A DNA stretch of 7,315 nt from Clostridiales bacterium UBA929 (GCA_002293625.1 DBDP01000029.1:1-7315); one strand, 5' to 3'. Numbered from the stretch's first letter, positions 1-5,522 are shown. Notes: a model not told the origin generated them from the letters alone. Program-made: numbers and translations.

Positions 1-2586
1 CCGCACGGCGAATCCACAGGGTATACCTTAATCAATAACACCCTCGCGAACGCATTCTTCCTCGAACACGGCGAACTCGGCTGGGACGCTTGGACGGGCG
101 CAACCGATGTCAAGCAGCCGTGGGATACCATCATCAACTACCTCGGAATGCACATCTATTCCATCACGCCGGACGATCCACCGGATCCGCCGGAGCCAAC
201 GACATCACCGTCCGCTTCGCCGCCTCCCCCGCCGCCGGAATTGGAAGAAGGGAAATTGGAAATCGTCAAGGTGGAGTACGGTACGAACATCCCTTTGGAC
301 GGCGCGGAGTTTGAGATCATCCGCAACTCCCATTGGGAACGTCGTCTTGTAGACCCGGACGAAGACGATACCGAAGACCCGAACCCGGACGGGGAGGATT
401 GGGACGACATATGGGAATGGCTCGAAGTCCACGAAACCGAGGTGATCGGCACATACACCACCGTAGACGGCGTGATCGCCCTTGACCTCGAACCGGGCAG
501 CTTTACGGTGCGCGAGGTTACGCCGCCCGCGGGGTATACCTTAGACGAAAACCCTGTCAAGACGATAGACGTTCCCCGCGAAGCCGGATCGTACACCCCG
601 ACTCTGACCTTCGAAAACAAGAAACTGCCGGGATTGATCGTGAAGAAGGTAGACGAGGACACCGGGTTACCGCTGGCGGGCGCGGAGTTTTCTGTCGCTC
701 ACAAAGGTGGCTCCATTATCTATGAAGGCGTAACCCCCGAAGACGGTATTATTACAGTCACCGATTTGCCGGAGGGCTGGTACACCGTGACCGAGCTTGC
801 CGCACCCAGCGGCTACCTTATCCGAGACGGGAGCAAGGATGTTTTCCTTCCCGCCGGTGAAACGGCGGAAATCAAGTTCGATAACCGCCGCCGCCCGGCG
901 CTTGAAATCGTCAAGGTGGACGCGCAGACGAAACAGCCCCTGTCCGGCGCGAAGTTTCGCGTATGGAACACCGAAGGCGGCACGGTCGGGGAATACGTCA
1001 CCGGCGCGGACGGCACGGTCTTGATCCCCGACTTGGACGAAGCGATCTATTCCGTAGAGGAGATCGCCGCGCCGGAGGGGTATCTTCTCGACACGCAGCA
1101 TAAGGACATCCGGCTAACGTGGGGCAAGGTTCAGACGCTTGTATTCACCAACGCGAAGAAGCCGGGGCTTACAATCACCAAATACGACGAAACCACCGGC
1201 GAGGCTCTCGCGAACGCCGAGTTTACCGTAGCGCGGAAAGGCGGCGCGATTGTCTATGAAGGGCAGACGGACGGAAACGGTCAAATTCATCTGTCCGATT
1301 TGGAAGAGGGTTGGTATACCGTCACGGAAACGGCTGCGCCGGACGGCTACCTCATTGTGAATACGGCAAAGGACGTATACCTTGAAGGGGACGCCGTTGT
1401 GGAGGTACGGTTCGCCAACATCCGAAAACCCACGCTTACCATCCGTAAATACGACGAACTAACGGGAGAACCTCTCGCGGGCGCGGGTTTCCGTCTTTGG
1501 AAGACCGAAGGAGAGACGTGGAGCGAGACGCTTGTAACGGATTCCAATGGTGAAATCGTTTGGACGGACTTAGACCCCGGTATCTATTCGATACAGGAAA
1601 CAGACGAACCATACGGATACTTCAGAGACGGCGAGCGCAAAGAGATTCTGTTAAGTGGCGGGGATAACAAGCAATTGGTGTTCTTCAACCGCCCGCGACC
1701 GGTACTGACAATCCAAAAACGCGACCTCGTAACCGGCGAACCGTTGGAGGGGGTGAAGTTCCGCGTGCAGCGCGTTGAGGGTGAAACGGTCGGCGAGTTC
1801 CTTACCGACACCAACGGCAGAATTGAGCTGTCCCCGGCAACAGGGTATCTTCTTTCGGAAGAAATCTACCGCGTTACGGAAATCACGCCGCCCGATAAAT
1901 ACCTTCTGAGCGACAATAACACGCGGGAGGTTCTGCTGAAATGGCGGGAACCGACCGAACTGGTCTTTGAAAACCTGTTGAAACCGACGCTCATCTTCAT
2001 TAAGCGGAACGGGCTTACCGGGCGCGGTATCAGCGACGCTACATATAAAATCGAATATGAAAGCGAAAACGGCGGTGTCGTGGGCTTGGGGACGGTGAAA
2101 ACCAAATGCGGTTTGATCGTCCTTCCGCACGTTCTCCCCGGCTGGTATATCCTGACCGAAACAAAGCCCGCGCCGGGATACAGTCTTCCAACCAACCCCG
2201 TGCAGCGGCTTTACCTCGCACCGGGCGAGAACAGCTATACCTATCAGCAGACGCGCACTGATCTCTATGTTGATCCGCGTACCGATCCGAATAACGGGGA
2301 ACGCGGAGCCTGCGGGGAATGGTGCGGCTATCTCTGCTCAACCCTATGCGCCGGTAATTGCGGAAATCCGGGCGGCGGAGATATGTCCGGAGGCGGGGAC
2401 GATAACCCGTTCGGCGACATGACGATCACCAACGGCAACGGCGACCCGATTGGCACCGTCCCAACGACCGACCCAACGCCGACGCCCGAACCGTCGCCGG
2501 AACCCAATGCGCCACCTACGGATACGGGCGGCGTTATCTATTTGAACCCCGATTTCTTCAACATCAAGATTACATTTGGCAAATAA
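1..2586 (+). CDS. Multi-CnaB (SpaA-type) surface protein, 5' truncated
   Basis: The frame is open from the first base to a TAA at 2584-2586, giving 861 visible residues with the N-terminus and any signal peptide outside the window. Residues 1-56 are not recognised. Residues 57-80 are a Pro-rich linker. Seven tandem CnaB/SpaA-like beta-sandwich domains follow, starting near residues 84, 211, 300, 389, 478, 568 and 663. Each has the family marks: a first strand with a Lys (such as LEIVKVD), a GAxF turn, a Y-x-V-x-E-x-x-x-P-x-GY box, and in domains 1-6 a final F-x-N strand. In this family Lys, Asn and Glu make an intramolecular isopeptide bond that stiffens adhesins and pilins. Residues 771-787 are a regular Cys ladder, followed by a Gly/Pro/Thr tail ending in ITFGK. 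No LPXTG motif, hydrophobic anchor or basic tail is present. The family assignment is firm. The role as a stalk or adhesin is inferred, and the ligand is unknown. Confidence 0.9.
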   Translation, partial: PHGESTGYTLINNTLANAFFLEHGELGWDAWTGATDVKQPWDTIINYLGMHIYSITPDDPPDPPEPTTSPSASPPPPPPELEEGKLEIVKVEYGTNIPLDGAEFEIIRNSHWERRLVDPDEDDTEDPNPDGEDWDDIWEWLEVHETEVIGTYTTVDGVIALDLEPGSFTVREVTPPAGYTLDENPVKTIDVPREAGSYTPTLTFENKKLPGLIVKKVDEDTGLPLAGAEFSVAHKGGSIIYEGVTPEDGIITVTDLPEGWYTVTELAAPSGYLIRDGSKDVFLPAGETAEIKFDNRRRPALEIVKVDAQTKQPLSGAKFRVWNTEGGTVGEYVTGADGTVLIPDLDEAIYSVEEIAAPEGYLLDTQHKDIRLTWGKVQTLVFTNAKKPGLTITKYDETTGEALANAEFTVARKGGAIVYEGQTDGNGQIHLSDLEEGWYTVTETAAPDGYLIVNTAKDVYLEGDAVVEVRFANIRKPTLTIRKYDELTGEPLAGAGFRLWKTEGETWSETLVTDSNGEIVWTDLDPGIYSIQETDEPYGYFRDGERKEILLSGGDNKQLVFFNRPRPVLTIQKRDLVTGEPLEGVKFRVQRVEGETVGEFLTDTNGRIELSPATGYLLSEEIYRVTEITPPDKYLLSDNNTREVLLKWREPTELVFENLLKPTLIFIKRNGLTGRGISDATYKIEYESENGGVVGLGTVKTKCGLIVLPHVLPGWYILTETKPAPGYSLPTNPVQRLYLAPGENSYTYQQTRTDLYVDPRTDPNNGERGACGEWCGYLCSTLCAGNCGNPGGGDMSGGGDDNPFGDMTITNGNGDPIGTVPTTDPTPTPEPSPEPNAPPTDTGGVIYLNPDFFNIKITFGK
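250..2280 (+). repeat. Seven tandem CnaB-like domain repeats
   Basis: The domains begin at 250, 631, 898, 1165, 1432, 1702 and 1987. Repeats 2, 3 and 4 are each exactly 267 nt (89 codons), repeat 5 is 270 nt and repeat 6 is 285 nt. Repeat 1 is longer (381 nt) because of an acidic insertion, and the end of repeat 7 is approximate. Repeats 2 and 4 resemble each other (AEFxVAxKGG, then EGWYTVTE). Repeats 3, 5 and 6 form a second type (FRVW or FRLW or FRVQ, then TEG or VEG). The order therefore alternates, consistent with duplication of a two-domain unit. The boundaries are my reading of the conserved strands. Confidence 0.85.
2311..2361 (+). other. Cysteine ladder C-x3-C-x3-C-x3-C-x3-C
   Basis: Five Cys codons (2311, 2323, 2335, 2347, 2359) are spaced exactly four residues apart at residues 771-787 of the surface protein: CGEWCGYLCSTLCAGNC. 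Only one other Cys is visible in the whole protein, at residue 703 in repeat 7. The segment sits between the last CnaB domain and a Gly-rich stretch. Spacing of four would line the thiols along one face of a helix, or suit disulfide, lipid or metal attachment. No function is recognised. Confidence 0.8.
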
Positions 2587-2597
2587 AGAAGCTCTAC

Positions 2598-2686
2598 AAA
2601 ACTCCATGTTCGCCGCAGGCGAACGAGCGCAGCGCTCGCGAGCAGGCGTCTATGACGCGGTGTCGCGAGCCGGAGCGGGGAGTTTT
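2598..2686. repeat. Compound hairpin repeat with inverted ends
   Basis: The ends AAAACTCC (2598-2605) and GGAGTTTT (2679-2686) are perfect inverted repeats. Nested inside are four more stems: GTTCGCC/GGCGAAC (2608-2614 with 2618-2624), GAGCG/CGCTC (2625-2629 with 2633-2637), GCTCGCG/CGCGAGC (2634-2640 with 2664-2670) and GCGTC/GACGC (2646-2650 with 2654-2658). The GAGCG/CGCTC and GCTCGCG/CGCGAGC stems overlap by 4 nt and cannot both form. It starts 12 nt after the surface-gene stop and ends in a T-run (2683-2687). It could be a small non-autonomous palindromic element and could also act as a terminator. It carries no coding frame I recognise. Confidence 0.65.
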
Positions 2687-2724
2687 TAGAGTGACACCAT
2701 AAAAAACCCGAACAGGGAGGATAG

Positions 2725-2742
2725 GCGAGGGCTGCGCCTCGC
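2725..2742. repeat. Short hairpin GCGAGG/CCTCGC
   Basis: A 6-bp perfect inverted repeat (2725-2730 with 2737-2742) has a 6-nt loop. It lies just upstream of the recognisable helicase sequence and may mark the end of the sequence that replaced the rest of that gene. Confidence 0.45.
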
Positions 2743-2887
2743 TCGGCATACTCGCGAAAACAAACGATTACAGCACCGACCACGACAGGAACCTGCTTTA
2801 CGTCGCCTGTACACGGGCAATGCACCGTCTGACGCTCACCTTCACGGGCGAATCCCCGGCGGTGTTGGAACCAAGCGCACCGCCAGT

Positions 2888-2913
2888 AGGGACGATCGCC
2901 CCTGATCGTCCCT
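2888..2913. repeat. Palindrome GGGACGATC-N6-GATCGTCCC
   Basis: A perfect 9-bp inverted repeat (2889-2897 with 2904-2912) has loop GCCCCT and extends by one A-T pair. It is preceded by GTA, giving GTAGGG at 2886-2891, which resembles the TGTAGGG edge of the other intergenic palindromes in this window. It overlaps the 3' end of the helicase remnant and creates that frame's last codons and stop. Confidence 0.7.
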
Positions 2914-2939
2914 GATTAACATGAAATGAAATTATTAGC

Positions 2940-2966
2940 GGCGTGCCGAAGGCGTCACGCCCTACA
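2940..2966 (-). repeat. TGTAGGG-type hairpin after glmM, possible weak terminator
   Basis: On the - strand, four bases beyond the glmM stop, TGTAGGGCGTG begins a hairpin with stem GGCGTG/CACGCC (2956-2961 with 2940-2945) and an inner CC-TTC-GG. It is followed on the - strand by GCTAATAATTTCATTT, which is T-rich but not a clean T-run. It may end the ynbB-ruv-glmM transcript. It also shares its edge with the repeats at 5446-5473 and 6156-6162. Confidence 0.5.
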
Positions 2967-2970
2967 TGGA

Positions 2971-4299
2971 TTATACGTTTTTCACCGCGTCGGCGATCGT
3001 TTGCGCCAATCGGTCAATCACCGCCTCTTCCCTGCCCTCGACCATCACGCGCACAAGCGCTTCGGTACCCGAGGGACGCACCAGCACGCGCCCGTCCGCG
3101 CCCAAGGTTTTCTCCGCTTCCTCCACGGCTTCCAAAACGGCGGGGCGTTCCGCGAGCGTCGCTTTGTCCTCCCACCGTACCGGCACGTTAAGAAGGATTT
3201 GCGGGTATTTGGGTATTTTTTCGCACAGCTCGGCAAGACCCTTTTTCGTTTCCCGCATTACCGAAAGCAGCATCAGAGCGGTTAGCTGACCGTCGCCCGT
3301 GGTAGAGTGCCGCAGGAAAATCAGGTGTCCCGATTGCTCCCCACCCAGCACATATCCGCCCTTCTGCATCTCTTCCAGAACGTAACGGTCGCCCACCGGC
3401 GCGCAAACCATCTCTATGCCGTTTTCCCGCGCCCAAACATGCAAACCGAAATTGCTCATCACGGTCGCGACAAACGCGCCTTGACGTCCCTTTTCCCGCT
3501 CATGCATCGCGCAAATCGCCATAACGCGGTCGCCGTCAATTAGGTTCCCGTCCGCATCCACGCAGAGACAGCGGTCGGCGTCGCCGTCAAACGCGAACCC
3601 GATGTCGCATTGCCGTTCAACCACAAGCCGCCGCAACGTATCCATATGTGTGGAACCGCAGCGGTCGTTAATGTTCACACCGTTCGGCTGGCTGTTAATC
3701 ACGATTAGCTCCGCCGGATTCATGCGCCGAAACAACGCCTCCGCCGTCTCCGAAGCCGCTCCGTTGGCGCAGTCCAGCGCGATGCGCATACCCGACAAAT
3801 CAAGCGGTACGCAGGAGGCTAAATAGTCCGCGTACTGTTCCGCCGCTTGCTCAAACGATCGGATACGCCCGATTTCGCCGCCGGTTTTCGGCGGCAGACC
3901 GTCTTTCATCAAAGCCTCAATCCGATCTTCCAGCGTGTCGGAGAGTTTGTAACCGTCCTTGTTGAAAATCTTTATCCCGTTGTACTCAAACGGGTTATGC
4001 GACGCCGAAATAACGACGCCCGCATCCGCGTGTCGCCTTGTAAGGAAGGCCACGCCGGGAGTCGGAATGACACCCGCCAAAAGCGCGTCCGCACCCGCCG
4101 CCGCGACCCCCGCGGCAAGCGCCGCCTCCAGCATGTCGCCGGAGATACGGGTGTCTTTGCCGATAAGTATAACCGGTCTGCTGTGTGATTCCTCCGTCAA
4201 AACCGCCGCCGCCGCTTGCCCCAGCGAAAACGCCAGCTTGGCGTTTAGCGTCTCATTCGCGATGCCGCGAACCCCGTCCGTACCGAATAACCGTCCCAA
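2971..4299 (-). CDS. glmM: Phosphoglucosamine mutase GlmM
   Basis: GlmM interconverts glucosamine-6-phosphate and glucosamine-1-phosphate in the cytoplasm, on the path to UDP-GlcNAc for peptidoglycan. All alpha-D-phosphohexomutase marks are visible: GRLFGTDGVRG at the N-terminus, the phosphoserine loop SASHNP (catalytic Ser about residue 100), the metal loop DGDADR (about 238-243), the sugar-binding GGEQSGH (about 319-325) and the phosphate-binding RPSGTE (about 408-413). From the TTG at 4299 the protein has 442 residues, close to the usual 445-450. I prefer this TTG over the GTG six bases upstream. GGAGG ends 7 nt before the TTG but only 1 nt before the GTG, and the family typically begins M-G-R/K-x-FGTDG. 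The gene follows ruvB by 46 nt. It is often found next to cdaA/ybbR, and neither gene is in this window. The function is very likely. Confidence 0.97.
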   Translation of the reverse strand: MGRLFGTDGVRGIANETLNAKLAFSLGQAAAAVLTEESHSRPVILIGKDTRISGDMLEAALAAGVAAAGADALLAGVIPTPGVAFLTRRHADAGVVISASHNPFEYNGIKIFNKDGYKLSDTLEDRIEALMKDGLPPKTGGEIGRIRSFEQAAEQYADYLASCVPLDLSGMRIALDCANGAASETAEALFRRMNPAELIVINSQPNGVNINDRCGSTHMDTLRRLVVERQCDIGFAFDGDADRCLCVDADGNLIDGDRVMAICAMHEREKGRQGAFVATVMSNFGLHVWARENGIEMVCAPVGDRYVLEEMQKGGYVLGGEQSGHLIFLRHSTTGDGQLTALMLLSVMRETKKGLAELCEKIPKYPQILLNVPVRWEDKATLAERPAVLEAVEEAEKTLGADGRVLVRPSGTEALVRVMVEGREEAVIDRLAQTIADAVKNV

Positions 4300-4304
4300 A
4301 CGCA

Positions 4305-4311
4305 CCCCTCC
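4305..4311 (-). promoter_or_regulatory. glmM ribosome binding site fixing a TTG start
   Basis: GGAGGGG on the - strand. The GGAGG core (4311-4307) lies 7 nt before TTG 4299-4297. The alternative GTG (4305-4303) overlaps the last G of the site, so ribosome placement argues against it. Confidence 0.75.
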
Positions 4312-4345
4312 GATTAACAGAATATACCTTAATCATATGCAGAAC

Positions 4346-4380
4346 TTAATTGTCCATTGTCAATTGTCCGTTATCAATTG
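4346..4380 (-). repeat. 14-bp tandem repeat forming the RuvB tail
   Basis: On the + strand, AATTGTCCATTGTC (4349-4362) and AATTGTCCGTTATC (4363-4376) are consecutive 14-bp units matching at 12 of 14 bases, with a partial third unit (AATTGG) at 4377. Read on the - strand they encode IDNGQLTMDN and the stop. In general, AT-rich CAATTGACAATGGA-type units are a known kind of intergenic repeat in bacterial genomes. Here one has become coding. Confidence 0.75.
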
Positions 4381-5407
4381 GTTTCACGCCTAAGTGCTTA
4401 TATGCTTTGTCGGTGACGCAGCGTCCGCGCGGGGTGCGCGCCAAAAAGCCCAATTGCATCAAGTACGGCTCATATACGTCCTCAATCGTGACCGATTCCT
4501 CGCCGATATTGGCGGCCAGCGTTTCCAGCCCCACCGGTCCTCCTCCGAAGTTATAGACAATGGCTTCCAGCATCCGCCGGTCAACCGCGTCAAGACCGAT
4601 TCCGTCGATGTCCAAACGCTTCAGCGACTCATCGGCGACTTCTCGAGTAATCACGCCGTCCGCACGAACCTGCGCGTAATCCCGCACCCGCTTTAAAATA
4701 CGGTTCGCGATACGCGGCGTACCGCGCGAGCGCGCGGCGATCTCCCGCGCGCCGTCCGGCTGGATCTCCACCTTCAAAATACCCGCGCTGCGTGTAACGA
4801 TCTTGGCAAGTTCCTCAGTGGTGTATAGGTCAAGCCTTGTCACCATGCCAAAACGGTCGCGCAGCGGCGCGGTAATCTGCCCCGCCCGCGTCGTCGCGCC
4901 GATCAAGGTAAATCTCCGCAAATCCACGCGGATCGAACGCGCCGCCGGACCTTTGCCGAGAATGATATCGAGCGCACAATCCTCCATCGCGGGGTAGAGA
5001 ACCTCCTCCACCGAACGGTTCAGACGGTGTATCTCATCGACAAAGAGGATGTCCATGTCGTCTAGGTTTGTGAGGAGCGCCGCGAGGTCGCCCGCCTTTT
5101 CAATCGCCGGACCCGAAGTGATACGGATATTGACGCCCATTTCGTTCGCGATAACGCCGGCGAGGGTCGTCTTGCCCAGTCCGGGCGGTCCGTACAGCAG
5201 CACATGATCCAACGGTTCCCGCCGCTTCTTCGCCGCCTCTATGAAGATGTTCAGGTTATCCTTGAGCTTCTCCTGCCCTATGTATTCCGCGAGAACGCGC
5301 GGACGCAGACTGCCCTCGTTGTCGTCCGCCGAGGTCAGCGTCCGCGCCAGCAGGCGTTCTTCCTGTTCTTCTTGGATCTCTTCGCGGTCGTCAAAATCGA
5401 TTGGCAT
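4346..5407 (-). CDS. ruvB: Holliday junction branch migration helicase RuvB
   Basis: RuvB is the hexameric AAA+ motor that, loaded by RuvA, drives branch migration of Holliday junctions. The visible motifs in order are Walker A GPPGLGKT (73-80), Walker B LFVDEIHRLN (121-130), sensor 1 GATT (170-173), the arginine-finger segment PLRDRFG (181-187), sensor 2 RGTPRIANR (228-236), and the C-terminal winged helix with GPVGLETLAAN (290-300) and LARTPRGR (322-329). At 353 residues it is slightly longer than most, because the family's usual end near HLGVKP is followed by a ten-residue tail coded by a 14-bp repeat. ATG 5407 has GGAGG six bases upstream and an acidic N-terminus typical of RuvB. It follows ruvA by 115 nt of palindromic sequence. 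The identification is certain. Confidence 0.98.
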   Translation of the reverse strand: MPIDFDDREEIQEEQEERLLARTLTSADDNEGSLRPRVLAEYIGQEKLKDNLNIFIEAAKKRREPLDHVLLYGPPGLGKTTLAGVIANEMGVNIRITSGPAIEKAGDLAALLTNLDDMDILFVDEIHRLNRSVEEVLYPAMEDCALDIILGKGPAARSIRVDLRRFTLIGATTRAGQITAPLRDRFGMVTRLDLYTTEELAKIVTRSAGILKVEIQPDGAREIAARSRGTPRIANRILKRVRDYAQVRADGVITREVADESLKRLDIDGIGLDAVDRRMLEAIVYNFGGGPVGLETLAANIGEESVTIEDVYEPYLMQLGFLARTPRGRCVTDKAYKHLGVKPIDNGQLTMDN

Positions 5408-5412
5408 TATTT

Positions 5413-5418
5413 ACCTCC
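5413..5418 (-). promoter_or_regulatory. ruvB ribosome binding site
   Basis: GGAGGT on the - strand. The GGAGG core ends 6 nt before ATG 5407, which fixes the ruvB start. Confidence 0.8.
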
Positions 5419-5445
5419 GTATATAGAGGGTGATGCGGGGTATGC

Positions 5446-5473
5446 GGGACGCCGAGGACGGCGTCCCCCTACA
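5446..5473 (-). repeat. TGTAGGG-type palindrome with 9-bp stem
   Basis: GGGACGCCG (5446-5454) and CGGCGTCCC (5459-5467) form a perfect 9-bp stem with loop AGGA. On the - strand it is introduced by TGTAGGG (5473-5467), the same edge and orientation as at 2966-2960 and 6162-6156. Confidence 0.75.
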
Positions 5474-5477
5474 CAAG

Positions 5478-5514
5478 CCCCCTTTGATCCGAAGGGGGTG
5501 GCGGCAACGCCGCC
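5478..5514. repeat. Paired hairpins in ruvA-ruvB spacer
   Basis: CCCCCTT/AAGGGGG (5478-5484 with 5492-5498) is followed at once by GGCGGC/GCCGCC (5500-5505 with 5509-5514, loop AAC). Both stems are perfect. They lie directly after the ruvA stop in transcription order and look like a dispersed intergenic repeat. The lack of a following T-run makes a true terminator unlikely. Confidence 0.7.
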
Positions 5515-5522
5515 GGGGGATG

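Larger units (their letters stand above)
2703..2915 (+). pseudogene. C-terminal remnant of HelD/UvrD-like superfamily 1 helicase
   Basis: In one frame, 2763-2915 reads NDYSTDHDRNLLYVACTRA and then MHRLTLTFTGE. The block LLYVACTRAMHRL matches helicase motif VI, near the C-terminus of UvrD-like superfamily 1 helicases, and the VACTRAMH wording is most like HelD-type proteins (RNA polymerase recycling). The frame is closed upstream by a TAA at 2700-2702. The only upstream codons look repeat-derived, and none of the motor domains (Walker A, motifs II to V) is present. There is no plausible start codon before the motif. The last codons (2886-2915) are formed by a palindrome, so the native C-terminus may also be lost. 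I call this a decayed fragment, not a small gene. The superfamily is likely. HelD versus another UvrD-like member is uncertain. Confidence 0.72.
2587..2970. other. Gene-poor convergent junction, repeat-rich
   Basis: This 384-nt stretch lies between the stop of the + strand surface gene and the stop of the - strand glmM. It holds a highly structured repeat (2598-2686), a small hairpin (2725-2742), the C-terminal remnant of a helicase gene (2703-2915), a 9-bp perfect palindrome (2889-2912) and a hairpin just past glmM (2940-2961). No intact gene or promoter was seen. The pile-up of repeats and a decayed gene end suggests past insertion or rearrangement. Confidence 0.7.
5408..5522. other. ruvA-ruvB spacer filled with palindromes
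   Basis: This 115-nt spacer is unusually long for ruvAB. It contains three perfect hairpins (5446-5467, 5478-5498, 5500-5514) and, next to ruvB, its ribosome binding site. No small gene or promoter was recognised. The hairpins lie in the transcript between two co-translated genes and could affect processing or expression balance. Confidence 0.6.

Noticed and set aside
22..34. 13-mer TATACCTTAATCA shared with 4323-4335
   Set aside because: One shared 13-mer is near chance for a window of this size, and the flanks do not match.
352..399. EF-hand or dockerin-like calcium loop in the acidic insertion (DPNPDGEDWDDI)
   Set aside because: Positions 1, 3, 5 and 6 fit but the required Glu/Asp at position 12 and the flanking helices are absent.
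2311..2361. Zinc finger or ferredoxin-type iron-sulfur motif in the Cys ladder
   Set aside because: Five evenly spaced Cys do not match the CxxC or CxxCxxCxxxCP patterns of those families, and the setting is an extracellular protein.
2598..2962. CRISPR array in the repeat-rich junction
   Set aside because: The repeats are palindromes of different sequence with no constant repeat-spacer period, and no cas genes are present.
2971..3289. Open frames on the + strand across glmM
   Set aside because: They are antisense shadows of the strongly conserved glmM frame, with no ribosome binding sites or recognisable domains.
4332..4363. Possible glmM promoter: TTGACA (4363-4358) and TATGAT (4337-4332) on the - strand
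   Set aside because: The boxes are good but the spacer is 20 nt, too long for a standard sigma-A promoter, and the TTGACA is simply part of the 14-bp repeat inside ruvB.
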